The position numbers and the translations under genes are program-made. From the NCBI GenBank assembly GCA_964247055.1, contig OZ176059.1, forward strand, positions 2,790,001-2,854,000: a DNA stretch of 64,000 nucleotides, in the 5' to 3' direction. This document shows, piece by piece, positions 1 to 10,584 of this stretch (positions are counted from its first letter, which is position 1; each line of letters opens with the position of its first letter). Below the pieces are notes generated by a model. It did not search any database. It saw only the letters and a program-made list of their open reading frames with translations, and had not been told where the DNA came from. The stretch is from Paragordius varius. Its lineage: Eukaryota > Nematomorpha.

Positions 1-2085
1 CTTCAGGAATATTTTTGTACATTTCAGTTTTAATTTCCGTTGGACCAGATGCCTTATTGATTTTACATTTTTGCATGGCTAAGCTCACATCTTCTGCAGT
101 AATAATTGGGGGTGGCCCAATAACTGGAGGTAAGTTTGGGATCTCGACATTTGAATGCTGGAAATTCAGTGTATTTTGCATGTATTGTGTCCATACATTT
201 TGAATGCTAAGAGTGTCAGTAACTGTGTTGTTATTTTTATCTTTTATGGCTTTCACTACCCAAATATCTTTTTTATTATTATTAATATTTTTTAGTGTTT
301 TAAAAACTTTTAAGTTTTTAATTTCTCCCTCAAGTTTTTTGGCCATTTCCAAACATCTTTCATTCATTTTGTCAGCTATTATTTTCTTTACTCTTTTTTT
401 AATCATTATGTAAAAATGTTTGTCATCATCATGTTTAGAAGCTTTCCATTTCTTAAAGGCATCTCTTTTCTCATTCAATAAGGGTTTAATATCGCTTTGC
501 CACCACCATTGAGATTTTGTTTTGGTACGTTTTCTTCCGCAGATTTTGGAAACGTTTGAGAGAAGGGTGTTTTTGAGATGCTCCCAGCCGTCATGAACGT
601 TGTTAGGGGAATGTTTTAGTTCAGGTGTAATTTGGTTGATGTATTGATGCTTTGTTTTAGGATCATTAAGTTTTGCAACGTTAAGTTGTGGCAATTTTTT
701 AGGGCTAGGTCGGTTCTTATTTATTATTAAAAAAGCAACTATTAGTTTATGTTGTGTATCATATTCATAAGTTTTAAAGTTGGTTATAATTTTTCTAAGT
801 TGTTGGTTCAGCAACACAAAATCTATTTGCGATGTGTGATTTCCGCTTTTATATGTGTGGATTTGGCTAGGTTTTTTACAGAAGTGTGTGTTGCAAATCA
901 ATAAGTTTGCGGCACTGCAGAATTCCAAGAGGGTTTCGCCCTCTTTGTTGCGAGAGCCAATACCTACTCCACCGTGTATACCTTCATAACCATCAGCGTG
1001 CATTCCAATGTGTCCATTAAAATCTCCGCCGATCAGAAGTATATCATTTGTGGGAACATTTTGTGCGATCTGATAAAGCTGATTCCAAAATTCCTGTTTG
1101 GTAGTTTCATTTTGACCCTGTTGAGGGGTATAGATGGATAGTATGTTAAGGGTGGTATTATTGAGAGCCACTCGCATTTGAATAATTCTGTCGCTGTGAC
1201 GTGTAATGTCAATTATATTATCTTTTATCTGATCGTTTATGGCTATTGCTACCCCTGATTTCCCTGATTTTCCTCCTTCATAATACAGTGTAAAACCTTC
1301 ATGTTGATAATTACCTCCGTTTTTAAAACGAGTTTCTTGTAAACAACATATGTCAAGCTTTTGTTCTTTAATCGCATTTATTATCATCCAAGCTTTTCCA
1401 ACAAGAGTTCCGACATTCCATGTGCCAAATTTAAAGTTATTATTTTTAATATTAAATGATTTTTTCTCCGGTAACATTTCACTTTTTCGTAGATGTATTA
1501 TTTAAAAATATAATTATTATTATTATTATGCAGTATAAAAATATATAATATAAAGTTTCAAAGACGCTTTTATAAGTAGTATTTATTTATTATTATTTCG
1601 CTGTTGAACATGGTAAAAGTAATGAGGCTTGATTTTTATAGACTATATGCCCTTATAGCCAACCTCTTAACTCGGAGGAGAGAGTACCTTATTCGCTGTA
1701 CCAGGCTAGAGAGTGTCTAAAAAGACTTCGAATCTCTCAATCCGTTTGTAGATTTAAGTCTACGGCCGAGGGAGGTGCCTTTCTGGGCTTTGGAAGCTCC
1801 CACTCCATCTTTCGTTTTAAGTACTTATATTATCGTTATTATCATCTGGCTGCTGGTTATAGCGCCCAGATAAACCCGCTTTAAAACCATGTGTGTGAAT
1901 ACAGGCATTGTGGTATTTTGTAAGAAAATGAGACAGCCAATCTCAATTCCGCCACGCCCCACACACTAGTTTTCCTCCTTGTGGATTGATGTTCGTTGAC
2001 TGTTCTTTACAAACAGTGCCGCTCCCGTTAGCGTTACCCGGGATGCCCCGCGAGGAGGTGGGAGTCGGTCTTTGCATCCCATTGA
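1..2085 (-). mobile_element. RTE-like LINE, 5' part (5' UTR plus endonuclease and start of RT region), cut by window edge
   Basis: On the minus strand an open frame starts at an ATG at 1477 and stays open in the stretches I translated. It begins with an apurinic-type endonuclease: FKFGTWNVGTL, then LDICCLQETR, GVAIAINDQI, LSIYTPQQGQ, LLIGGDFNGHIG and SQIDFVL. This matches the order of the non-LTR endonuclease motifs. The linker has KSQWWWQSDIKPLLNEKR, typical of RTE-like elements. The frame runs off the window before the reverse transcriptase core. From about 1500 to 2085 lies a region clearly richer in GC than its surroundings, taken as the 5' UTR. No second copy of this family was seen; it differs from the LINE at 18.9-22.0 kb. 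Clade assignment comes from motif style only. Confidence 0.85.
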
Positions 2086-2322
2086 AAATAATAATCTATC
2101 ATGATAATATTCGTACGGGTGAATTTGAATATTCTAATAATAAAATGATCTACTAATTTTAGTTATTATTTGAGGAGTTAATATTGAACAATAATGTACA
2201 ATGGGGCTTTTGCCACTGAGAAAACGTTAATTAAAGTTTTTTTTTATAATTTTATATATGCAAATATTTATTTTAATTCAAAAGGTTTTAAATTATAAAC
2301 TTATATAATTTTTATTCTTAAG

Positions 2323-2604
2323 GTTAATGGAGATGACAACTGCTCTATGCACATAGAAAATGGGTATCGCGGTGAGGCCGATATAAATAATTGGTTAAAA
2401 CAACGCATACTTCTACAAAATCGAAATAGATTAGCTGGTTTATCACCATACATTATAGCAAATAATTGTAATGAAAATGGATTATTAATGTCAAATTCCG
2501 TCGAAACAAATCACATTGAAAAAAAGAATAATAATCTCCAAAGTAATTATACCCAGATTTTGATACCGCCTTGGATATGTCATTCTGTTCCACGTGTTTG
2601 GTAG
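2323..2604 (+). CDS. 3' terminal exon of an unrecognised host gene
   Basis: A pyrimidine-rich tract ending in TTCTTAAG precedes position 2323. From there a frame runs 93 codons to TAG, with in-frame stops upstream of the AG. The peptide starts VNGDDNCSMHIENG, contains NNWLKQRILLQNRNRLAG, and ends PPWICHSVPRVW. It is moderately charged and Asn-rich, with no transmembrane segment or motif I recognise. An AATAAA lies at about 2692, with another near 2869. The upstream exons are not visible: the DNA immediately before is the LINE 5' UTR and AT-rich sequence, so the rest of the gene must lie beyond the LINE, left of the window. A chance open frame next to a good acceptor cannot be excluded. Confidence 0.5.
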   Translation, partial: VNGDDNCSMHIENGYRGEADINNWLKQRILLQNRNRLAGLSPYIIANNCNENGLLMSNSVETNHIEKKNNNLQSNYTQILIPPWICHSVPRVW

Positions 2605-3663
2605 TAAGTCAAAGAGAGTACTTTTGAGTATTATTTTTGCTCATTATATTCTACCTCGTGTGGTGCAAATATATGCTTACTTTTATATTATAATAAATAT
2701 GTATATATAATTTAATTTCTTGGTGTTTTAGAATTTAATATGTTAGAATTATTTTTTTAATATATGGGATCAAATTTATAACTTATGATGTGTAAATGTC
2801 TGAATTTTGGTTTTTTGATTTTTTTTAAAATTATTTATTTTTGGTAAATTGTTTAATAAAAACTTAAGGAATAAAGTTTTTATGATTATGGAGGCGTTTC
2901 TCATTTTATTATTGGTGTTCAAACATCATAAAAAAGATTTAATATTCACCTGTGTTTCTTTGTTGTGAAATTTATATAATCGCAATATATTTAAGAAGGA
3001 AACATAATTTTATTACTAAAAAATGGCCTAATTATATTCATATGCCTAATAACACTCAATTTACCTTTTCACTTTATTATATAATGGATGTATAAGGTTT
3101 TTTTAGTACGCAAGAGTACTCTTAAAAAATGTTAAAAAATAAAAATTGGATAATTTAAAAATTTACGATTATTTAAATGTGATATAATCCAAAATCGGGC
3201 TAAAACCAAAAATTATAAAATCACCCGCGAAAATATTTTCGTTAGATAACTCTGGCTTATTAATTAAAATTGAAAACAGTAGAAAACTATCCTAAAAAAT
3301 GAAACTTAACACTTTAAAATTTAGGGTAGTTTACCCCACAGCTATTTAAAATAGCATTTCAAGTATTCTTCCAAATTTAAGCTTTTAGGAGATGGCTAAG
3401 TTTAATGTTTTCTTAAAAATTAGCATAAAAAATCCTCTATTTAAATTTCGCCGACATTTTTTTTCCTCAAAATTTTAACACATACCTTTTTATATGTTTG
3501 TAGAAAATTTTTAAAATAATTTTCCAGCCAGGCTTAAACTTAATACCCAATAGTTATTTTAGTTATAATTTAATTTTCAAAACGCTGTTCTCCTGTATTA
3601 TATACTTGTAATTTTATCCCTCTAAAGTCCCCAATTTAGATAGCTCCAAAACAGCGCATATGT
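2605..3663. other. AT-rich intergenic DNA
   Basis: Possible 3' UTR and poly(A) signals of the exon ending at 2604, then AT-rich sequence with no coding potential. Short stretches such as 'tagggtagtttacccc' near 3325 resemble decayed ends of the A and B repeat families, but no full element could be delimited. Confidence 0.6.
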
Positions 3664-4772
3664 TATTAAACTATGATTCAAATTGGGGTATCTAAATACC
3701 CCAGATATTTAAGTTGATACTTTTTAAAAATTACTGAAAAAACGGTCCCAATTTAAATTTATGCTTCTATCCTCATAGCCGAAATTTCTATATAAATTTT
3801 AATTTGAAAAAAAATTTTATATCACACTAGTTCAGGGGCATTTTTATTTTGCAACATCTTTGCAAAATATCGTGTGTATTTAACACTTCGATTCAAATTG
3901 AGGTATCTAAATACCCAGACTAAATTTGAGTTATGTTTTTTAAAAAACTACTGATGGAAACGGTCTAAAATTTAAATTTATGCTTCTATCCTAAAATATG
4001 CCAAAATATCTCAATAAAATTTTGTTTTAAAAAAAGTTCCATGTCAAACTACTTCGACGCCCTTTTTATTTTACTATATTTTGGCAAAATATCGTCTTCA
4101 TTTAATTTTAAGGATGAATTTAAAGCTAATTTTTTATTTAAATTATATCTACCATTAATAGAAATAAAAAAAGCTGTTTAATTTGTATTATTTTTCAATT
4201 TTACCATTGCACGCATGTCACGTTGACTAAATTTCCACCCTTCGGTTGTAGCTCAAAATAGGTAATATCAAGTATTTTTGAATAAAATTTTTATATATTT
4301 CGGTTTATTAATGTTATATAAGTGCAAGATTGCCATGGTTTCGATTCCTTCCATATTTTAAGTAATTTTATTTTCAGGCCTGGGGTATGTAACTACCCCT
4401 ATTTAAATCGAAGGACTAAAATGAATGTGTTGTATCCAAGTGTTAATTTTAAAGCCAAGATTAAAGCTAATTTTTTATTTAAATCACATCTAACATTGAT
4501 AGAAACATAAAAAGTGGTTTGCTTTGTATTTTTTTTAATTTAGGAAATGAAAACATGTCCTCATGACTAAATTTGCGGTTTTACCTTAAAATAAGTAATG
4601 GAACTTTTTTATATATTTTGGTTCATTAATGTTATATAAGTGTAAATTTTGGCCATGGTTTCAATTCATTCCATATTTTTTAAATTATTTTATTTTAAAC
4701 AGGCCTGGAGATTCCAACTACCCCAATTTGAATTAAAGAACTGAAATGAATGTGTTGTATCCAGGTGTCAAA
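3664..4772 (-). repeat. MITE family A: three head-to-tail copies (one complete)
   Basis: Three units share the family-A end sequence, TTAACACTT followed by CGATTCAAATTGGGGTA or CGATTCAAATTGAGGTA, and internal words such as 'ttaaatttatgcttctatcc' and 'aatgtgttgtatcca'. The middle unit (3880-4446, 567 bp) runs from TTAACACTTCGATTC to TCCAAGTGTTAA and looks complete. The left unit (3664-3879) and right unit (4447-4772) are partial. Units abut at TTAA, which is both the element edge and the presumed target. TTAA targets and CACTT-type ends recall piggyBac-like MITEs, but no transposase was found. Confidence 0.75.
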
Positions 4773-4784
4773 ATAAATAAATAT

Positions 4785-5297
4785 TGAAAATTTGATGGTA
4801 AATTGTATAAAGACTTTCTAAAGTACATTAATTAAAAATATAAATATATTTGCCTGTTGTATTAGTCATTTAAAAAAATCCAAAAAAATGGCGGGTAAAG
4901 TTGGAGATGAGGATTTTTTAATTTTGTATTTTTATTTTTTGACCTAAAAGGCTAACATATATTTAAATTTAGTCAAATAATAAAAATACATTTTAAGAAA
5001 TTTTTAAATGGCTTGGATATAAAACTGCCCCAAGAGTAATGATATAGTGATTATAACAGGCAAAATCTATATTATGGTTAAAATATAAAAACTTACGAAA
5101 AAATTTAACACATATTTATTTCAATATCAGCTGTTAATTTTAATCGTGTTTTGGAGCTATTTTTAGGAACTTTTGAAATAAGAAAATTGTAAAAAATGTG
5201 CTTTTTACAGTACAGAGTTTAATAATTAAATTTTGACAGGAAAACTTTCATCTGATAGTTAAACAAGTATAAGCTCTGGAGTTTAAAACTACCCAGT
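4785..5297. repeat. MITE family B: rearranged copy (right half followed by inverted left half)
   Basis: 4790-5035 matches the right half of the copy at 7291-7770: 'tttgcctgttgtattag', 'aaaatggcgggtaaa', and 'ggatataaaactgcccca'. 5050-5297 reads as the reverse complement of that copy's left half: 'caatatcagctgttaa', 'gtgttttggagct', then 'gtttaaaactaccc'. The structure is an internal inversion or two back-to-back fragments. Confidence 0.55.
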
Positions 5298-5689
5298 ATA
5301 CGATGGTAATGCTTACAAAAAATGTTTAGGGCCCGAATTATTATTTAGGGCCATACCACCGATAAAATTTTAAGTCAGTTTGGCACATTTGCATTTATAA
5401 TTCAAAATAAGTACATTAGGGCCATAAAGTTTTACAGCCGCATACGTCCTGTGGACCACAGTTTGATCACTGGTCTACACGAAAGTAAAAGGTAGTTATA
5501 TTATCTGATTAAATCATACAACTCAGTCATGGGTCAATAAGCTTATTTAACTTAAATATGGTTGAACTTAATGATTAACAAGTCGTAAATCTATATATTT
5601 ATATAAATGAAAAATGGTGGCTTTGTGATCTGTTTCCGGAAAACCGGTAAACCCAATCAAAAAAATATCGAAAAAATATAATCATTAAT

Positions 5690-5999
5690 GAATGCTCCGA
5701 CAATAGCTTCACATTTTTTTGAAATAGGCCCCCAGTTCGGGCCCACCCCATGTGAAAAAACGGTTTTTTTTTAAAAACAGAAGTCCACAAAAATCGTGTC
5801 TTTGAGCCAATTTTCTGGAGAACGTGTTGGATCATTCAATAAATATGATTTTGGTTTACTTATTTTCGTTTTCGCCGAACATAGTCGTCTCGCTTTTTTG
5901 ATTTAGGCCCTCTTTTTACCCGCTCCCCCCATGTAAAATGCCATTTTTTTCAAAAATCATAGTCCACAAAAATAATTTTTTAAATCTATTTTTCCCTCA
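5690..5999. repeat. Diverged tandem pair, unit about 179 bp (satellite-like)
   Basis: Two diverged units in the same order: 'ttttttgaaataggcccc' (5725) / 'cacccca tgtgaaaaa' / 'aagtccacaaaaat', then 'ttttttgatttaggccc' (5904) / 'ctccccccatgtaaaa' / 'agtccacaaaaat'. The offset is about 179 bp. The minus-strand frame across 5599-5835 lies over this repeat and is not taken as a gene. Confidence 0.6.
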
Positions 6000-6000
6000 A

Positions 6001-6568
6001 TTAACACTTGGATACAACACATTCATTTTAGTCCTTCGATTCAAATTGGGGTAGTTAAATACCCCAGGCCTGTTTAAAATTAAATCCTTTAAAAAATATG
6101 GAAGGAATTAAAACCATGGCAAAATTTTGCACTTATATAACATTAATAAACCGAAATATATAAAAAATTTTATTCAAAAATACTTAATTACTTATTTTAA
6201 GCTAAAACCGAAAGGTAAAAATTTAGTCAACGTGACATAAGTGCAATGTCAAAATTCAAAAATAATAAAAAATAAACCGCCTTTTTCTGTTTCTATCAAT
6301 GTTAGATGTAATTTAAATAAAAAATAAGCTCTAATTCTACCCTTAAAATTAAATAAATGCGATATTTTGCAAACGGCGAAGTAGTTTGACATGGAACTTT
6401 ATTTTCAAAACAAAATTTCATTTAGATATTTTGGCATATTAATATAATTTTTATTAGGATAGGAGCATAAATTTAAATTGGGACCATTTCCTTCAGTAGT
6501 TTTTTAAAAATTCTAAATTAAATTTGGTCTGGGGTATTTAGATACCCCAATTTGAATCGAAGTGTTAA
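6001..6568 (+). repeat. MITE family A: complete copy
   Basis: Begins TTAACACTTGGATACAAC and ends ATTTGAATCGAAGTGTTAA. The subterminal inverted words GATTCAAATTGGGGTA and TACCCCAATTTGAATC lie at opposite ends. The internal sequence matches, in opposite orientation, the copy at 3880-4446. About 568 bp, no coding capacity; boundaries are TTAA on both sides. Confidence 0.85.
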
Positions 6569-6694
6569 ACAATATATTAGTATGAATGCTCCGTTTTAAA
6601 ATTCCTATAAAATCATATATATTAAAAATGTTTCGAAATAATCCACATATGTGGATCATTTTATTGTCCCTTATTTCAAATAGGACTCCCCCCA

Positions 6695-6734
6695 GAAGTC
6701 CGAAGGACTTCCTCGGGCTGCGTAGCAGCCCGAG
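6695..6734. other. GC-rich double hairpin in AT-rich DNA
   Basis: Two perfect palindromic hairpins touch each other. 6695-6711 has 7-bp arms (GAAGTCC / GGACTTC) around GAA. 6712-6734 has 10-bp arms (CTCGGGCTGC / GCAGCCCGAG) around GTA. A short C run lies just before. The surrounding few hundred bases are AT-rich and noncoding. Function and origin unknown. Confidence 0.8.
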
Positions 6735-7290
6735 ATTTACGCTAGTAATTACATATATGGATTGTAATCCGCAATCTTTTTATTTATATATCTTGCATGC
6801 TCTTATGGGATTTTATAATTTAAAGTTTTTCTGCAAGCTAATAGTTATCTTTTGTCTAATCTAAATGACATCCTATTGGTTTGATTGATTGTCCTGCATA
6901 AAAATCACCAATATAGCCATATTCTGAATATATTTATAATTGATAACCATTTTCATAAGGATAACGCAGAATAAAACTAAAAATGTTATGATTAGCTTCA
7001 GCCAGTTTCTAAATTTTTTGAATGCCATTTACAAGTTGCGATAAGACACATTTATCAATTAAATAATCCGATATGATTTTCGCTACAGAAAAATGTATTA
7101 TTATATTTTAAAATAATTTAAGTTAAATTTTGCACCCTAACATAATTAGGCAAATCAAATTTCTTTTAGAATTTAATAATAATTTAAATGAGAATTAAAT
7201 ATAAATCTAAGATTTATTTTTAATATTAAAAAATTTTGTTATGCAAAGTGATTTGACGATCTCTTACATTTAGACTTTTTTGTGATTGTT
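6735..7290. other. AT-rich intergenic DNA
   Basis: No exon, RNA gene or delimited repeat recognised. The small plus-strand frame spanning the hairpins (6586-6864) has no recognisable protein character. Confidence 0.6.
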
Positions 7291-7770
7291 TGCATTTTGG
7301 GGTAGTTTTATATGCCAATTTTGTAAATAAACTACAGTTTTGAAGGATATTTTAGTTAAAATTTTATAACATTTTCATGCATAAAAAACTTGTTTATCAC
7401 AGTTTGGTGAATAGAGCCTATAATTGGGACAGCTCCAAAACACGATATAAACAAACAACTGATATTAAAATCAAAATATATCAAATTTTTGTGGATGTAG
7501 CCTGAAGCATTTTAAAGTTTAATATTTATTTCCAACCATAATATACATTTTTATTTGCCTGTTACATTAGCGATTTAAAAAAATTATAATAAAATAACGG
7601 CAAAAAGGTTTGAGGTGATGATTTACAATTTTACACCTTTAAAAAAAAATTCTTTTCGTATAATGTCCCTAAAAGACTAAAGAACGCATATATTAAATTG
7701 GGATTAATTTCTTTAATACTTTTTGGGATATTTAAATGGCTCTGGAATATAAAACTATACCAAAAGCTAA
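7291..7770 (+). repeat. MITE family B: reference copy
   Basis: Starts at 'tttggggtagttttatatgcc' and ends at 'ggaatataaaactataccaaaa', so the ends are imperfect inverted repeats of a TTGGGGTAGTTTTATAT type. Diagnostic internal words are 'tccaaaacacgatataaac', 'ccataatatacattttta' and 'aacggcaaaaagg'. Further copies or fragments lie at 4785-5297, about 8690-9010, 15830-17945 (interrupted) and 22350-23010 (reverse). No coding capacity. Confidence 0.65.
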
Positions 7771-8439
7771 TGGAGTGACAAAATAATTGTAAATTTTTTT
7801 GCATGAGGATACAGTATTAAACAGTTCGATATTATTTAACTCTGAATTGATATTATTTTAGCAAAGGTTAATCCAAATTTATTTTATAAAAAATAGTATA
7901 ATCATTCAAATCGATATGTTCACTTATATATTTTAAAGTATTTTATATCCAGGTGTGAACTCATTTATTTGGCATCCAATATTTTGAAACCACATTTTTT
8001 GGTTACTGCGGGGTTTCCCCATCAAGAGCAACTCCTTTTCCAGTCGATGGATTGCTAAGCAAGTTTTGGTTAAATTTTTTGAAATCTACCCAGGTTTCGT
8101 ATTCCAAATAATCACATCTATTTAATTGCAGTTTTATTAAGAAATCCAATTATTTTCAATAAAATTCTCCTGGCCCCCGAAATCATACGGATTTATATAA
8201 ATTTTCTATATGAATTTTTTAACACTAATAATTCCATATTTAAGCAACACATTTAAATTCATGATATATTTTTTTGCTCATCCATTTATTTAATTATATA
8301 TTTATGTCGATGTAGGAGTTGGAAGGCGGAGACTGCTAACCAAATTTAATGGGCTTTTTTGCCGTAAATAGGGGTCTATATCATGTAGAATTAAAAATTT
8401 TTACTTTGTTGAATATTCAACATATACTTTTGTTAAAAA

Positions 8440-8663
8440 TACAGTAAAAATTGAAATTATACGGACAAAACGTAATTATACAGACAAATATTTTTTACAA
8501 AAGACAACCCTACTTTTTAGGAGACGCCATCAATTTTATTTACAGTGGTGGTAATATTTTGTATAAATAATATTAAGGTTTAAAAAAGTATGGTTGTCTT
8601 TTGTAAAAAAATATTTGTCTTTTGATTTTACGTTTTGTCCGTATAATTTCCATTTTTACTGTA
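8440..8663. repeat. MITE family D (Tc1/mariner-like ends), copy 1
   Basis: Long terminal inverted repeats: TACAGTAAAAATTGAAATTA at the left, its reverse complement ending ...TTTTTACTGTA at the right. Both are followed inward by ACGGACAAAACGTAA and by 'agacaaatattttttacaaaagacaacc'-type sequence in inverted form. Flanked by TA. 224 bp with no coding frame; the TACAGT ends and TA target are as in Tc1/mariner elements. Confidence 0.85.
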
Positions 8664-8689
8664 TTATATGATAAAAGTGGTAATATTTT

Positions 8690-9010
8690 AATTATTACGC
8701 AATGTTCTGTATTACTTAACTTCAAGTCGAAAATTGGGATAGCTCAGTTCAAAATCCACAAATAAATATTTTCTGCTAAAATGTAATTTGACCATTTCCA
8801 AAGTAAAAATTAAAGTTTTAACCATAATATACATTCATTTGCCAATTGTATAAGCAATTTAATTACAAAAAAAATGGCGGCAAATAAGTTTTTATCTAAG
8901 TATTTATTTACAATTTTACATTTAAATTTATTTTTAATTCTTCACTTAAAGGCTATAAAATTTAAATTTTTAAATTGAGTAAATTCTTTATAAGATATAT
9001 CCTATAGGAT
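8690..9010 (+). repeat. MITE family B: fragment
   Basis: Shares 'aaaattgggatagctc', 'ttaaccataatatacatt', 'aaaatggcggcaaa' and 'aaaggctataaa' with the copies at 7.3 and 17.7 kb in the same order. Both terminal repeats are missing or decayed. Confidence 0.5.
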
Positions 9011-9344
9011 AAATGATTATTACAGAATTATTCAATTATTTTTTAAACATTTTGACGTGAGAAATCATTGGTGTGCATGTATTAAATTAAATAATCAGTT
9101 AAAAAATATTATTTAGGGTAGATGGGAATTATTAATAAAACGATTAACTTAAAAAAACGAAAAATATTAAACAACCGATAGTTAGGGCAGTTTGAATGAG
9201 CCGTTGAGTATATAATGCGAAATTGCCCATTTAAAATGTGCCATGTTAAAAAGCTGGTTAACATATATTTTATAAAACGATATTTTCCTTCTACTTTTTA
9301 GATTATAATGTTTAATCAAATCCTCAAACCTCATTTGTTTTCTT

Positions 9345-9435
9345 ATGATCCATTCAACTGGGGTTTTACGCCGTCAAAATGCGCTGCCCAATGTTTATTT
9401 ATATGGAGATCCATTTGATAAAAGGAATAGGAATG
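9345..9435 (+). CDS. Possible 5' coding exon, unrecognised
   Basis: An ATG at 9345 opens 30 codons containing VLRRQNALPNVYLYGDPFDK and ending RNRNG, followed by a GTATGA donor at 9436. Base composition (cgccgtcaaaatgcgctgccc) is markedly richer in GC than the flanks, as in the other exons here. No second exon of the same gene was found before the serpin, and I do not recognise the peptide. Confidence 0.3.
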
Positions 9436-10584
9436 GTATGAAATTGAAAATATGGTTTATTTTTTAATTTTTGAGACAAATGCAGGATCTTACAATTAAC
9501 TGAAAATTAAAAATTAAATAGACCACTTTTTGCCTAAGTAAATACCATGTGATATTGGATTGTGAAAATAATGTTCGATCGAAACTTGCGTTTTAATAAA
9601 ATAATTTCATGTGTTTTCTTAAAAATTGGTATTATACATTTTTTTGAATATTTATTATTTACAAATATTTTCTTTCAAATTTAATCAACAATTTTGTTGT
9701 TAATTTGCCACATGTTTGTGGCTTTCTGAATCTTCAAATACATAGCTTTTTATACTGGATTTTTCAAATAAATATTTACCTAGTTTGTTTTACACTTTGT
9801 TTCATCATTGAAATATCCAATTATAAAGTGTTTATTCATATATTGGTTCACATATATGGAATATTGAATATTTTGCAAGGCTTGTGTTTTGTCTTTCGAA
9901 ATAACTGGATATGCTTAAATGCTAATGTTATAAAGATGCATGTTTAATTTTATATTGTTAAATAAGCATATTTAAATATTTAATTTATAATTTTTAAAAA
10001 ATATAAAACACAATAAAATCCTACTATATCCAAATAAAATTTACCAGCAATTTTTCAAAAAACAGCTATTTTTTTAAATGACCGTGGTCAAAAAAATAAA
10101 TAGTCACTGACCTGGTATGACCCGGTCAATTAACATAAAAAAGTGTATAAGAATTCAGTTCCTCCAAAAAAACTGTTATATGGGAGCCAGTTTCCTACTT
10201 ATTTTTAATTTTATAGGTAGCTAGGGTATTCGAAAGCATTCCATTAATATTGATTGCATGAAAATTCTGCTTTAACCATGTAAAAGCAGTAATTAATTAA
10301 ATAAAACAAAATACATATTGGAAATAATAGGATTCCTTCTTTTTTCCCCAACCTTATTGCAATGAATCCAGATATTTATAACAGACACGACACATTCATA
10401 TAAAAAATTGTAAATTTATTGGATATATCCAATAAAAACTAATTTTAATTAAAAACTTAAAAAAATAAAAATTTGTATTTGTTTTAATAAAAAAACTACA
10501 TATTTACAAACTACAGTCAATATTATATATATTATAATAATATCTAAAAAAATTCACATTTGATCCATATTGATCACGATAAAT
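9436..10584. other. AT-rich intergenic DNA downstream of the serpin
   Basis: No further exon identified. The small frame at 9705-9947 is a hydrophobic, Phe/Ile-rich translation of AT-rich DNA. A minus-strand AATAAA at about 10415-10420 could serve as the serpin poly(A) signal. Confidence 0.5.

Noticed and set aside
5599-5835. Minus-strand 78-residue frame
   Set aside because: Lies across the 179-bp satellite-like duplication; no protein similarity recognised.
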